Source: Merdivivens faecigallinarum
Lineage (GTDB): Bacteria > Bacteroidota > Bacteroidia > Bacteroidales > UBA932
DNA length: 29,991 bases
Direction of reading: 5' to 3'
Assembly (NCBI GenBank): GCA_017695055.1
Contig: JADILY010000102.1
Coordinates: 1 to 29,991 of the forward strand
Shown here: positions 1 through 8,382 of the stretch, piece after piece
Position numbering within the stretch: the stretch's first letter is position 1
Layout of the letters: every line of letters starts with the position of its first letter
Position numbers and translations under genes: made by a program
Notes under the pieces: model-generated
What the model was told of the DNA's origin: nothing
Seen by the model: the letters and a program-made list of their open reading frames with translations, nothing else
Databases searched by the model: none

Positions 1-87
1 TAGTTATACATTAAAAAACATTCAAATATGAATAAAACGGCTGAACCAAAAGCAATGCAAAAATAACCAAAACAGGGAAATTTTCCC

Positions 88-95
88 TATATTTG
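88..95 (+). promoter_or_regulatory. Predicted -7 box of the surE-lpxB promoter
   Basis: TATATTTG matches the Bacteroidota TAnnTTTG -7 consensus and lies 15 bases before the surE start. No convincing -33 TTTG is placed upstream. Directly upstream is a small palindrome, GGGAAATTTTCCC (75-87), which could be an operator or part of an extended promoter. The rest of 1-110 is AT-rich; CAAAAATA at 58-65 is a possible -7 box on the other strand for a gene beyond the left edge. Confidence 0.5.
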
Positions 96-110
96 TCCGG
101 TTTTTAGAAA

Positions 111-914
111 ATGTTTATGCGGAAAATTGAAATTTTAGTCACCAACGATGACGGAATCGAATCGAAAGGCCTCCATGTGCTGGCGGAGATTCTCCGTCCG
201 TTCGGAAATATCACCCTCGTGGCACCGGCCTACCCCCAATCGGGGATGTCAGCCGCGGTATCCCTCGGACAGGAACTGTTTTACAAGGAGACATGCAGGG
301 AAGAAGGATTCGTGGCGGGGAAACTTACGGCTACACCGGCATCGTGCATAAAATTCGGGCTGATGCAGTTTTTCCCGGAAAAATACCCGGATCTCATAGT
401 TTCTGGCATAAACCACGGTTCCAACGCATCGGCTTCCGTAATATATTCGGGAACACTCGGAGCGGCGGCCGAAGGGGCCCTGCACGGCATAACCTCGGTC
501 GGAGTATCCATTGAAAACCACAGCCAGGATGTAAATCTCGGCGCCGTAAGGAAGATTCTCCCGTCCCTGCTCGGGCACATACTCGAATATCCGCCAAAAC
601 CGGGAGTCTATCTGAACATCAATTTTCCGGACATACCGTTCGAAAACATCAAAGGCTGCACGATGGCCTCCCAAGGTACCGGAATATGGATAAAGGAATT
701 CATCCCGCTGTCGGCCGGGGAAGGCACCGCAGTCCCGCCGGAAGAAGGGATGCAGGCATACAGAATGCTGGGGGACTATGAAGATTCTCCGGAGAACCCT
801 CCTACGGCAGACCACAGGATGATGGCCAAGGGATATGTCACCATAGTCCCTCATTCAGTGGATTATACCGACTACGACGAGATGAAAAGGCTTTCTGAAC
901 TTTGGGACTTATGA
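111..914 (+). CDS. surE: 5'/3'-nucleotidase SurE
   Basis: Survival protein E, a cytoplasmic metal-dependent phosphatase that removes phosphate from nucleoside monophosphates. The N-terminus carries the signature TNDDGIESKG with the metal-binding aspartates D13 and D14. The other metal-site motifs follow in order: PQSG (S44) and SGINHGSN (N101). At 267 residues it has the usual family length. ATG codons at 111 and 117 are both possible starts; 111 is taken here, although 117 (MRKIEILVTNDDG) is equally credible. The stop overlaps the lpxB start (ATGA), so the two genes are translationally coupled. Identification is firm; the physiological substrate is not readable from sequence. Confidence 0.96.
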   Translation: MFMRKIEILVTNDDGIESKGLHVLAEILRPFGNITLVAPAYPQSGMSAAVSLGQELFYKETCREEGFVAGKLTATPASCIKFGLMQFFPEKYPDLIVSGINHGSNASASVIYSGTLGAAAEGALHGITSVGVSIENHSQDVNLGAVRKILPSLLGHILEYPPKPGVYLNINFPDIPFENIKGCTMASQGTGIWIKEFIPLSAGEGTAVPPEEGMQAYRMLGDYEDSPENPPTADHRMMAKGYVTIVPHSVDYTDYDEMKRLSELWDL

Positions 915-2101
915 AATATTACATCATAGCCGGCGAGGCTTCCGGCGATTTGCACGGCTCCAACCTCATAAAAGGGCTCAGGACCGAAGACCCGCAATGC
1001 GAAATCCGTTTCTGGGGCGGGGACATGATGGCGGCCGCTGCCGGGACACCGCCCGTGGTACATTATAAGGACGGAGCAATCATGGGCTTCGTCGAGGTCC
1101 TTCTGCATGCAGAAAAACTGCTCAGAAACGTAAAACGGTGCAAACATGACATCTTGGAATGGAAGCCCGATGCCGTCATCCTGATCGACTACCCGGGATT
1201 CAATTTCAAGATAGCCGAATTTGCCCACAGCCACGGATTCAAGGTGTTTTACTACATTGCACCCAAGGTCTGGGCCTCCCGCGAAGGGCGTATCAAAAAG
1301 CTGAAAAAATACGTGGACAGGCTGTTTATAGTCTTCCCGTTCGAAATCCCGTACTTCAAAGCCAAAGGCATCGATGCAATATACTGCGGGAATCCGCTCG
1401 TGGACGCGATAGACGGCTCTGCCGCCATGAATGAAAGCCGGGAAGATTTCCTGAGGCGCAACGACCTGCCGGACCAGCCTTATATCGCGATGCTTGCGGG
1501 CTCGCGCAAGGGAGAGATAGACACCATGATGCCTGTCCTGACCAGGTTCGCCGACAGGCTGCACTCCATTCCCGAATACTCGGACTACCGGTTCATCATT
1601 GCCGGCGCCCCGTCGAGAAGCATGGAGGACTATGCCCCTTATCTGAATCTGAAAAACACCTGCCGGAAAAACGCCTGCCAAAATAACGGCGATGCGGACA
1701 TCAGGGTTATTTTCGGAGAAACACAGTCTGTCATAAGGAACGCCGAAGCCGCGATAATCAATTCGGGAACCGCCTCCCTCGAAGCCGTACTGCTCGGCAC
1801 CCCGCAGGTTGTCGGATATATCCTCGGCAGCAGGCTCACATACTGGATAGGAAGGCTGATAGTAAAATCAAAATTCATCAGCCTCGGGAATCTCATTGCC
1901 GACAGGCTCGTTTTCCGGGAACTGATTCAGGACGAATGCAATGCAGATGCCCTTTCGGAGGAAATACGCAGACTCTTGGAAGATACGCAATACCGCAAAA
2001 AAATGCTTGACGGCTATGCGGCCATCAAGCAGTCTCTCGGAAACGGCGGGGCATCGGAAGCCGTCGCCGAAGCCATGGTACGCGAACTTACTCCACGGTA
2101 A
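911..2101 (+). CDS. lpxB: Lipid-A-disaccharide synthase LpxB
   Basis: Glycosyltransferase family 19 enzyme that joins UDP-diacylglucosamine and lipid X to form the lipid A disaccharide at the inner face of the cytoplasmic membrane. Family motifs are plain: GEASGDLHG at residues 8-16, LIDYPGFNFK, YYIAPKVWAS, the donor-site segment MLAGSRKGEI, and NSGTASLEAVLLGTPQVV near the C-terminus. Length is 396 residues, normal for the family. The start at 911 is chosen because the protein then begins MKYYIIAGEASG and overlaps surE by ATGA; an in-frame extension to 902 adds only three residues. The 3' end overlaps the opposite-strand lipoprotein gene by 14 bases. Confidence 0.97.
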   Translation: MKYYIIAGEASGDLHGSNLIKGLRTEDPQCEIRFWGGDMMAAAAGTPPVVHYKDGAIMGFVEVLLHAEKLLRNVKRCKHDILEWKPDAVILIDYPGFNFKIAEFAHSHGFKVFYYIAPKVWASREGRIKKLKKYVDRLFIVFPFEIPYFKAKGIDAIYCGNPLVDAIDGSAAMNESREDFLRRNDLPDQPYIAMLAGSRKGEIDTMMPVLTRFADRLHSIPEYSDYRFIIAGAPSRSMEDYAPYLNLKNTCRKNACQNNGDADIRVIFGETQSVIRNAEAAIINSGTASLEAVLLGTPQVVGYILGSRLTYWIGRLIVKSKFISLGNLIADRLVFRELIQDECNADALSEEIRRLLEDTQYRKKMLDGYAAIKQSLGNGGASEAVAEAMVRELTPR

Positions 2102-2831
2102 TCTCTTCCGAAAACGCCTTGCCGTTGCCGGTGACGAAGGAAACCGTCAGCACGGAACCGCTTTCCGCCACATCCGAAGGCAGACTGAGGCGGAACATGT
2201 GGAATCTATCAAGAAGAAGGAAATCGTCCTTGTCGGCCTCGGAAAGAGGCATTTTCAGTGAATACCTTGCAAACTCATAACCCGTTCTGTCTGAAGCTTT
2301 TTCCTCGCAGACTTTGTATCGTTCATCATACCCGCTGCTGATAAAAGGATAATGTGAGGCGATTTCGATTACAGCCCGGTCTTTCAACGAAGTTCCCTGA
2401 GGATATTCCGAAGACCCGGCTATAGTAATATCCACACCGTCTATATAGCCGTCAAAAGCTTCCGGACTGAAAGAACGGTTATGCATATAGCCCACATACG
2501 GAGGCACCTTGAATTTAACAGGATACCCGACATCGCCGTAATGCTTCCTCAAACTGTCGTATACGGTCCATTTTTCAGAACCGGCATCCATTGCCTCTGC
2601 CAATATTCTGCCGGAATTCAGCGCTTCGGAATAATCCATGCCTGTTGTCTTTATTTCAAGATACAATGAATCATCGGTCCTTTCCTGCGTTATCCGGAAA
2701 CCATCGAAATTGTCAAGATTGCAATAGGTGAGAATGTACGAATCCACGTATTGAAAATTCCACATCTTCTCGCATGCGGCAATGCCCGCCACAGATGCCA
2801 GTGAAATAAAAAACGCAACAAGTTTCTTCAT
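2088..2831 (-). CDS. Hypothetical lipoprotein
   Basis: A 247-residue predicted lipoprotein of unknown function. The first 20 residues form a lipoprotein signal: MKK, a hydrophobic stretch, and the lipobox GIAAC with C20 as the lipidated cysteine. The rest is soluble, rich in aromatic and acidic residues (for example SHYPFISSGYDERY), with no motif I recognise. The reading frame stays open upstream to 3083, but the ATG at 2831 is the start because it gives the lipoprotein signal and lies about 27 bases after a -7 box. It sits 125 bases after the DUF3667 gene, so it may have its own promoter. Its 3' end overlaps convergent lpxB. Confidence 0.8.
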   Translation of the reverse strand: MKKLVAFFISLASVAGIAACEKMWNFQYVDSYILTYCNLDNFDGFRITQERTDDSLYLEIKTTGMDYSEALNSGRILAEAMDAGSEKWTVYDSLRKHYGDVGYPVKFKVPPYVGYMHNRSFSPEAFDGYIDGVDITIAGSSEYPQGTSLKDRAVIEIASHYPFISSGYDERYKVCEEKASDRTGYEFARYSLKMPLSEADKDDFLLLDRFHMFRLSLPSDVAESGSVLTVSFVTGNGKAFSEEITVE

Positions 2832-2857
2832 GATGTAATCCGTTTTACGATTTGCAA

Positions 2858-2865
2858 CAAATGTA
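2858..2865 (-). promoter_or_regulatory. Predicted -7 box for the lipoprotein gene
   Basis: On the minus strand this reads TACATTTG, a full match to TAnnTTTG, 27 bases upstream of the lipoprotein start at 2831. No good -33 TTTG is placed behind it, so the call rests on the -7 box and position only. Confidence 0.45.
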
Positions 2866-2956
2866 CGGATTTTACTTAAAAATTGTGTAAAATTTTTCTC
2901 GGATACCTGATGCCGGTCAAACATAAGTGCTGACCAATATGCGTGTCGGCCCTGCC

Positions 2957-3940
2957 TTAAAGCAGACCGTAATCCTTGCCGAACGAACTGTACACAAGGG
3001 CGAATGACACGCCGACGAAAAAGACACCCGCTATGAAATAGAACAGATATATTACGGCCGTTTTCAGGAAAGACTTGACCCACCCGTTGCCGTAAACCCA
3101 GTGCAAGGCCACTGTCGTGTAGAGTAGATTCGCTGCCAGGAACAAGTAAAAAGGCAGACCGTCAAATTTCCACAACCACCCAACAATGCAGAACAATGCC
3201 AGGGCAATATAAAAGAAACATCCCCAATGGAACGAAAATGCAAGGTGGGCCATGTATTTCATCTGCTTCTTACGATAAAGAAACTTCAGCAAGAATGCCA
3301 TTATCGGAACAAAAAGCAAAGAGATGATCGGAGAATAACTGCTTAAATCCTCAAGATATTTTTCTATGAATTCATCCTCCGGAACAGAGGCTGCATAGCC
3401 ACTGCTTATGTCATTTGCACTGTCACTGCCCCCACTGCTGCCGTTATTGTCAATATATAGTTCTATCACTTCATCCGTTTCGGACGGGTCGAAAACAGTG
3501 TCCGCCTTTTTGCCCAGAACCATGAAGAAAAAAATAAAAAACACCAACGTGATACACATGAACAGGCGCATCGGGTGAACGTACGATGCAATCTTCCCGG
3601 CATTGAATTCCGTTGTCAAAAAGCCGGGCCGCCTGAAAAGCAGCCACAATGTACTTCCGATTTTCGTATCGAACTGATATACATTTTCAAAATACTGGAG
3701 AGAATATTTCCAGAACGGTTGTCTGGAGTCCATCGCATGCTGGCCGCATTCATGGCAATACATTCCCTTCAATTCCGTTCCGCAGTTCTTGCAGTACCTG
3801 TACGGAGGAATGTTGTTCTTCCGCCTTATCCTTTTCAGCCGGCGTAATTCCAATTCCCTCCTCAATTTTTCCTTCCTCTCCTGCACACGGGCTTTTGCCC
3901 TAAGGTTCAATTGTTTGGCCTTGGAGGCAAGTTTTTTCAT
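2957..3940 (-). CDS. DUF3667-type zinc-ribbon membrane protein
   Basis: A 327-residue inner-membrane protein of unknown function. The first 45 residues are strongly basic and probably helical. They are followed by a four-cysteine zinc ribbon (C50, C53, C62, C65; YRYCKNCGTELKGMYCHECGQ). A conserved segment then precedes several hydrophobic helices: one near residue 120-140 (CITLVFFIFFFMVLG) and three or four more in the last 130 residues. An acidic, Ser/Gly-rich stretch (about 150-180) lies between the helices. Zinc ribbon plus C-terminal transmembrane block is the DUF3667 layout. It begins 6 bases after the yggS-type gene and is the last member of the DUF349-yidC-yggS run. Confidence 0.85.
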   Translation of the reverse strand: MKKLASKAKQLNLRAKARVQERKEKLRRELELRRLKRIRRKNNIPPYRYCKNCGTELKGMYCHECGQHAMDSRQPFWKYSLQYFENVYQFDTKIGSTLWLLFRRPGFLTTEFNAGKIASYVHPMRLFMCITLVFFIFFFMVLGKKADTVFDPSETDEVIELYIDNNGSSGGSDSANDISSGYAASVPEDEFIEKYLEDLSSYSPIISLLFVPIMAFLLKFLYRKKQMKYMAHLAFSFHWGCFFYIALALFCIVGWLWKFDGLPFYLFLAANLLYTTVALHWVYGNGWVKSFLKTAVIYLFYFIAGVFFVGVSFALVYSSFGKDYGLL

Positions 3941-3946
3941 CTGTTC

Positions 3947-4624
3947 CTATATTTTCGCCGGGCGCGCTCCGAAAATGAGCGTGCCTATCCTCACAATGTT
4001 TGCTCCCATACGGACGGCTATCCCGTAATCATGTGTCATGCCGAAAGACCTGAGATTGAAATCGGCGGTAAGTTTGGGACTGTCCCCTATCCTTGCAGAC
4101 AATTCGTCGAAAAGCGACACTATACGTCCGAAATCGGCCTCAATCACATGCTCGTCGGAAGTGAGTGTTGCCATGCCCATCAATCCACGGAAACGGATAT
4201 TCGCAAAAGGTTCCGGAGAAAACATGATACTGCGGATTTCATCGGCATCGAAGCCCTGCTTTGTCTCCTCGGCCGCCACATGGTACTCCAAAAGCACGTC
4301 CACGACTTTGGAATTGTCCCTGCCCCACCGGTCTATAGCCTCCAACAGGTGCAGGGAATCCACCGATTCGACGATGGAAGCGTAAGGCAGCACCATCTTC
4401 AGCTTATTGGTCTGCAAATGCCCGATGAAATGCCACTCTATATCGGCCGGCAGCTCCTTTGCCTTGGCAAAAAGTTCCTGCGGACGGTTCTCGCCGAACA
4501 CCCTCTGCCCGGCATTGTACGCTTCCATGACGGCCGAAGCCGGGTGGAATTTGGAAACCGCCACCAACTTTACAGTTGATGGCAGTTCACTATGCAGTTT
4601 TACTATTTCCGAAGCTATACTCAT
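3947..4624 (-). CDS. YggS/PLPBP-family pyridoxal phosphate homeostasis protein
   Basis: Cytoplasmic PLP-binding protein with an alanine-racemase-like barrel, thought to buffer PLP and adjust amino-acid pools rather than catalyse a reaction. The PLP lysine is K25 in LVAVSKFHP. The family segments GENRPQE, WHFIGHLQTNK, GLMGMATL and the phosphate-binding C-terminal part SFGMTHDYGIAVRMGANIVR are all present. Length is 225 residues, as usual. It lies one base after yidC and six before the DUF3667 gene, so it is cotranscribed. pdxB, a PLP-synthesis gene, is in another operon of the same window. Confidence 0.95.
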   Translation of the reverse strand: MSIASEIVKLHSELPSTVKLVAVSKFHPASAVMEAYNAGQRVFGENRPQELFAKAKELPADIEWHFIGHLQTNKLKMVLPYASIVESVDSLHLLEAIDRWGRDNSKVVDVLLEYHVAAEETKQGFDADEIRSIMFSPEPFANIRFRGLMGMATLTSDEHVIEADFGRIVSLFDELSARIGDSPKLTADFNLRSFGMTHDYGIAVRMGANIVRIGTLIFGARPAKI

Positions 4625-4625
4625 A

Positions 4626-6521
4626 TTATCTGCGCATTTTTTTGCTTTGTTCCCTGACCTGCTGCCTCATGGCCTGCTCCTGGGCCTTCTGGGCCGCTTC
4701 GAGCCGCTGCATGAACTTCGACTTCTTCACCGGTTCCGAAGCCTTGGCCGCAAGACGGGCATGAATCTTATTCTCGTCGATGAAGAATCTCTTTATCACC
4801 CAAGTCTGGAAAATAGTGATGATATTCGACAGCATGTAATAATAGCTCAAACCGCTGGAGAGATTGTTACAGAAGAAGAACATCATTATCGGCATCAGCC
4901 ACAGGGTCATGAATTTCATTCCTTTCATGCTCGGATCCGTGGACATCTGGGCCGAGTTGATTTTCGAATAGAGGAACATCGATATCGCCATCAGCAACGA
5001 AAGCAGCGACAGATGGTCTCCCAAGAGCGGAACCCTGAAACCGAAGTTCCAGATGGAATCGTATGTACTGAGGTCGTCCACCCAAAGGAACCCTTGCTGC
5101 CTCAACTCGAAGGATGTCGGAAAGAAACGGAACATCGCATAAAGTATAGGAAGCTGCAAAAGCATCGGGAGACAGCCGCCCATCGGGCTTATGCCGGCCC
5201 GCTTGTAAAGTTCCATCATGGCCTGCTGCTTCTTCATCGCATCTTCCTGCTTAGGATATTTCTGATTAATCTTGTCGATTTCAGGCTTGATTACCCCCAT
5301 TTTCGCCGATGACGAATAGGACTTGAAGGTCAACGGGGACAGGACAAGCTTTATGCACAAGGTCATCAGAAGGATGATGATTCCGAAATTGGCGATGTAT
5401 TCATGCAGCCAGTTGAAGAACGGGATTATGACCCACTTGTTGATTTTGCTTGCAAGCCAGCCACCGAGCTGCACTATGTTCTCGAAACCGTCGCCGCTCG
5501 ACTTCAATGTCTGGTAATGGTTAGGGCCGATGTAAAAATCGAAAGGATAATCCACCCTCTGCCCCGGATCATAGTCCACGGACACATTCGCGACACAAGT
5601 CATCAGAGTACCTTCCGGATCGTTTTCCTCACGGAAAACCATGGAAAACTCGCTATTGGAAAAATCCTTGTCCGAAACCATGAAGGCCGAGAAGAAATGC
5701 TGCTGGAAGGCAAACCATGAAATCTTGGTTCCTACACGCGCATCCGTTACATCCTTGCCGTTCTTTCCGAGCTTCTCTATCTTCTTTTCACCTGGATACT
5801 TGTAATCCATCCTCGAATACTGCCGCTCGGTCTTGTACGATTTTTCGATACGCGGCACTTCGAGTCCCCAGTCCATGTCTATGGAGGTGACATTCCTCGG
5901 AATGATTCCTTCCATTCCCACAAAAGCGAGGTTGTTCCTGACGATGAAACTTTCCGGCTCAAGCCAGTATTTCTGTTCCACATAGCCACCGTTCTGGAAA
6001 TTCAACCGCATCGTAACGGAAGTATCCGTGCTTTCAGCTATATCGAAAACCAGTTCCTCGGTGGAAATGTTCTGATCCGTAAAAAACTCGACATTATAGG
6101 CGCTCTTTCCCGGACGGATGAAATACAGGGCCGAACTGTCGTATTTGAAATACGGTTTGATCAGCGCGCTGTACATCTGGGCGCCCCTCGTCGTAAAGAC
6201 TACCTTGAGTTTTTCGTTTTCAATAGTATGGTATGCCGCCTCCTTCCTGAAGGCCTTTTCCATAAGTGAATCCTTGTAAACCGCAGCCGGTTCAGCTACA
6301 GGCTGTCCTCCTCGCACGGCATCACCCGTCCCGGTACTGTCGGCAAAGGCCGCCATGGCCTCCTGCTCTGCCCTCATCTGCTCGGCAAGCCTTGCCGCCG
6401 CTATCGAATCGGCAACGAAGGCTTCGCGCTGCTGCTTCCTGTATTGTACTGAATTGTACCAACTGAATCCAAGCAGGATAAGCCCGATTATGGCAAATCC
6501 TACTATAGAGCTCTTGTTCAT
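4626..6521 (-). CDS. yidC: Membrane protein insertase YidC
   Basis: YidC/Oxa1 insertase that places and folds proteins in the inner membrane, alone or with SecYEG. It is 631 residues, the long Gram-negative form. An N-terminal membrane helix (residues about 5-20) is followed by an Ala/Glu-rich linker, then a large periplasmic beta domain (about 70-350), then the conserved five-helix core with MGGCLPMLLQLPILYAMFRF and LSYYYMLSNIITIFQTW. The C-terminus is rich in Lys, Arg and Gln, as expected for ribosome contact. It starts 3 bases after the DUF349 gene and ends 1 base before the yggS-type gene. Ffh, which delivers substrates to the membrane, is encoded nearby. Confidence 0.97.
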   Translation of the reverse strand: MNKSSIVGFAIIGLILLGFSWYNSVQYRKQQREAFVADSIAAARLAEQMRAEQEAMAAFADSTGTGDAVRGGQPVAEPAAVYKDSLMEKAFRKEAAYHTIENEKLKVVFTTRGAQMYSALIKPYFKYDSSALYFIRPGKSAYNVEFFTDQNISTEELVFDIAESTDTSVTMRLNFQNGGYVEQKYWLEPESFIVRNNLAFVGMEGIIPRNVTSIDMDWGLEVPRIEKSYKTERQYSRMDYKYPGEKKIEKLGKNGKDVTDARVGTKISWFAFQQHFFSAFMVSDKDFSNSEFSMVFREENDPEGTLMTCVANVSVDYDPGQRVDYPFDFYIGPNHYQTLKSSGDGFENIVQLGGWLASKINKWVIIPFFNWLHEYIANFGIIILLMTLCIKLVLSPLTFKSYSSSAKMGVIKPEIDKINQKYPKQEDAMKKQQAMMELYKRAGISPMGGCLPMLLQLPILYAMFRFFPTSFELRQQGFLWVDDLSTYDSIWNFGFRVPLLGDHLSLLSLLMAISMFLYSKINSAQMSTDPSMKGMKFMTLWLMPIMMFFFCNNLSSGLSYYYMLSNIITIFQTWVIKRFFIDENKIHARLAAKASEPVKKSKFMQRLEAAQKAQEQAMRQQVREQSKKMRR

Positions 6522-6524
6522 CCG

Positions 6525-8300
6525 CTACTCCTCCGTATTCTCAGTCTTTTCCAACTCCTTAATCTGTGCCTCCAGCTTGGCGAGTTCGGCCTTGGAAGCC
6601 TCTATCTGATCCTGAAGATGCTTCATGAGGGCGCCGGACGACTGGGAAAGGAAACCTATGTTGTTCTCGTATGTCGCGAGTTCGGCCTCTTTCTTATTGT
6701 ATATCGAGATAAGCCTTTCCTTTTCGGACATAGGACGGGCGGCAGGCTTGCGCGACTGCTGCCTCATCGACCTGAGTTCCTTTTCCGCAAACGGGAACTT
6801 GTCTTCGAGGGCGGCCTTGTATGCAGCGGACAATTTCGCCTTTTCCTTAATAGGCACATAGCCTATCGAATTCCATCTTTCGGCAAAATCCCTCATCGCC
6901 TTCACGTCTTCTTCCTCATTGCCGGACGGCACGAAGGCCTCTATTTCCTTAAGCAGGGCCCTCTTCGACTTGAGATTCAGATAAAGCCCTACGGAAGGGT
7001 CGTCGGAATTACTGTTTCGGTTTTCGAAAAACTTGTCGCATGCGGCGCGGAAACGTTTCCACAGCTGCTCGGACTTCTTCCTCGAAACCGGACCTATTTC
7101 CTTCCATTGCTTCTGAAGCTCTATGAACGCTTCGGTCGTCTTCTTCCAGTCTTCGCTGTCCATAAGCGCCTCGGCCTGCTCGCATATCGCAATCTTCTTC
7201 CTGAGATTTTCCTGCATCTCGTCCTTGAAGCTGTCGAAATATGCCTTACGGCGGTCATAGAAACTGTTGCATGCCGCACGGAACCTGTCGTAAATCTTCT
7301 GGCTGTCTTTCCTTGCTACGGCACCGGCCTTTTTCCACTGCTCCTGCAACGATACTATTTCTTCGGCATTCCTGCTCCATTCCTTCGCGGACTCGATTGC
7401 CTTCCCTGCTATCTCCTCGGCTTTTTCGCAAAGGGCCGTCTTGGTTTCGAGATTGGCCTTGAAACGGGCCTTCTGCTCCTCGAAATAAGCCTGGTATTTT
7501 TTGTTTATGACAGAAGTGGCAGCCTTGAACCTCTCCCATATCGAATCGCGGTATTCCTTCGCCACCGGCCCGAACTCCTTCCACTCCTCGTGGAGCTTCT
7601 GCAAAGTCCTGAACGCCTCGACAACATTCTTGTTTTCGGCAAGTTTTTCCGCCATCTCGCAGAACCTTGTCTTGACTTCGAGGTTCTTCTTGAAATCGAT
7701 GTCCCTCAAATCCCTGTCTATGCTGACAAGGTCATAGAACATCTCCACCGTATGCTGGTAGGTTTCATAAACATCCTTGTAACGGGAATTAGGGATAGGC
7801 CCGGTCTCGCGCCATTTCTGCTGCAACGCCCTGAACTCCGAAAAGCCGTGGCTTACATCGCCTTTCTCTATCAGGGCCTTGATTTCGTCTATGATTCCGA
7901 GCTTCGTGACCAGATTTTCCTCCATCTGCCGCTCATTGCGGGCATTGTATTCGGCACGCTCTATCTTATATTTCGAATACATTTCCTTAAAACGCTGCTC
8001 CTCCCCGCTGAAAGGTATGTCGCGGGGCTCTTCGGATACCGGAGCCTCCGAGTCGGATGAAGATTCGCCATCATCGGTCGCGGACGCCCTCACGGCTGCC
8101 CTTTCTTTCTTTAGGTTCTTATAAAACGCAGCTTTCAGATGCTCTGCATTCTTATACAAATCATGATGATCCTCCGCTTCAAGCATTCCCGAGAAAATAT
8201 CCAGGATTTCCGAAAGGGATTTTTCCGAAAAATCGACATACTCCTTCTCATTCTTCGCTTCAGGCTGCACGTCGTTGATGGTAACAATATCTTCGCTCAT
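6525..8300 (-). CDS. DUF349-repeat protein
   Basis: A 591-residue, highly charged, helical protein built from repeated DUF349 units; cytoplasmic, no signal peptide or membrane segment. Five copies of the hallmark W-x-x-x-G-x-V/I-P can be read: KWRETGPIP, EWKEFGPVA, QWKKAGAVA, QWKEIGPVS and RWNSIGYVP, spaced roughly 70 residues apart. The N-terminal 110 residues are acidic and low-complexity, and the last 60 form a coiled coil ending in alternating Lys/Glu. The ATG at 8300 (MSEDIVTIND) is preferred over the ATG at 8324 because it lies a normal distance from the -7 box. Function is unknown. It is the first gene of the run leading into yidC. Confidence 0.88.
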   Translation of the reverse strand: MSEDIVTINDVQPEAKNEKEYVDFSEKSLSEILDIFSGMLEAEDHHDLYKNAEHLKAAFYKNLKKERAAVRASATDDGESSSDSEAPVSEEPRDIPFSGEEQRFKEMYSKYKIERAEYNARNERQMEENLVTKLGIIDEIKALIEKGDVSHGFSEFRALQQKWRETGPIPNSRYKDVYETYQHTVEMFYDLVSIDRDLRDIDFKKNLEVKTRFCEMAEKLAENKNVVEAFRTLQKLHEEWKEFGPVAKEYRDSIWERFKAATSVINKKYQAYFEEQKARFKANLETKTALCEKAEEIAGKAIESAKEWSRNAEEIVSLQEQWKKAGAVARKDSQKIYDRFRAACNSFYDRRKAYFDSFKDEMQENLRKKIAICEQAEALMDSEDWKKTTEAFIELQKQWKEIGPVSRKKSEQLWKRFRAACDKFFENRNSNSDDPSVGLYLNLKSKRALLKEIEAFVPSGNEEEDVKAMRDFAERWNSIGYVPIKEKAKLSAAYKAALEDKFPFAEKELRSMRQQSRKPAARPMSEKERLISIYNKKEAELATYENNIGFLSQSSGALMKHLQDQIEASKAELAKLEAQIKELEKTENTEE

Positions 8301-8332
8301 AGTTTTAAAGTGAATAATTATCAAACAAAATG

Positions 8333-8340
8333 CAAATATA
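8333..8340 (-). promoter_or_regulatory. Predicted -7 box for the DUF349-yidC operon
   Basis: On the minus strand this reads TATATTTG, a full match to TAnnTTTG, 33 bases before the ATG at 8300. It lies back to back with the trmD -7 box only 12 bases away, so the two divergent promoters share this short intergenic region and may interfere with each other. No clear -33 element. Confidence 0.5.
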
Positions 8341-8352
8341 CTCTAATTTTCA

Positions 8353-8360
8353 TAACTTTG
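8353..8360 (+). promoter_or_regulatory. Predicted -7 box for trmD
   Basis: TAACTTTG matches TAnnTTTG and lies 22 bases before the trmD ATG. The -33 position holds no clear TTTG. Confidence 0.5.
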
Positions 8361-8382
8361 CCACGGTTTTGAAATAAAAAGC

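Noticed and set aside
6618..8060. 480-codon open frame on the plus strand opposite the DUF349 gene
   Set aside because: It is antisense to a gene with clear repeated protein motifs. Its translation is rich in Leu, Arg and Phe without recognisable domains, as expected from the complement of a Lys/Glu-rich helical gene.
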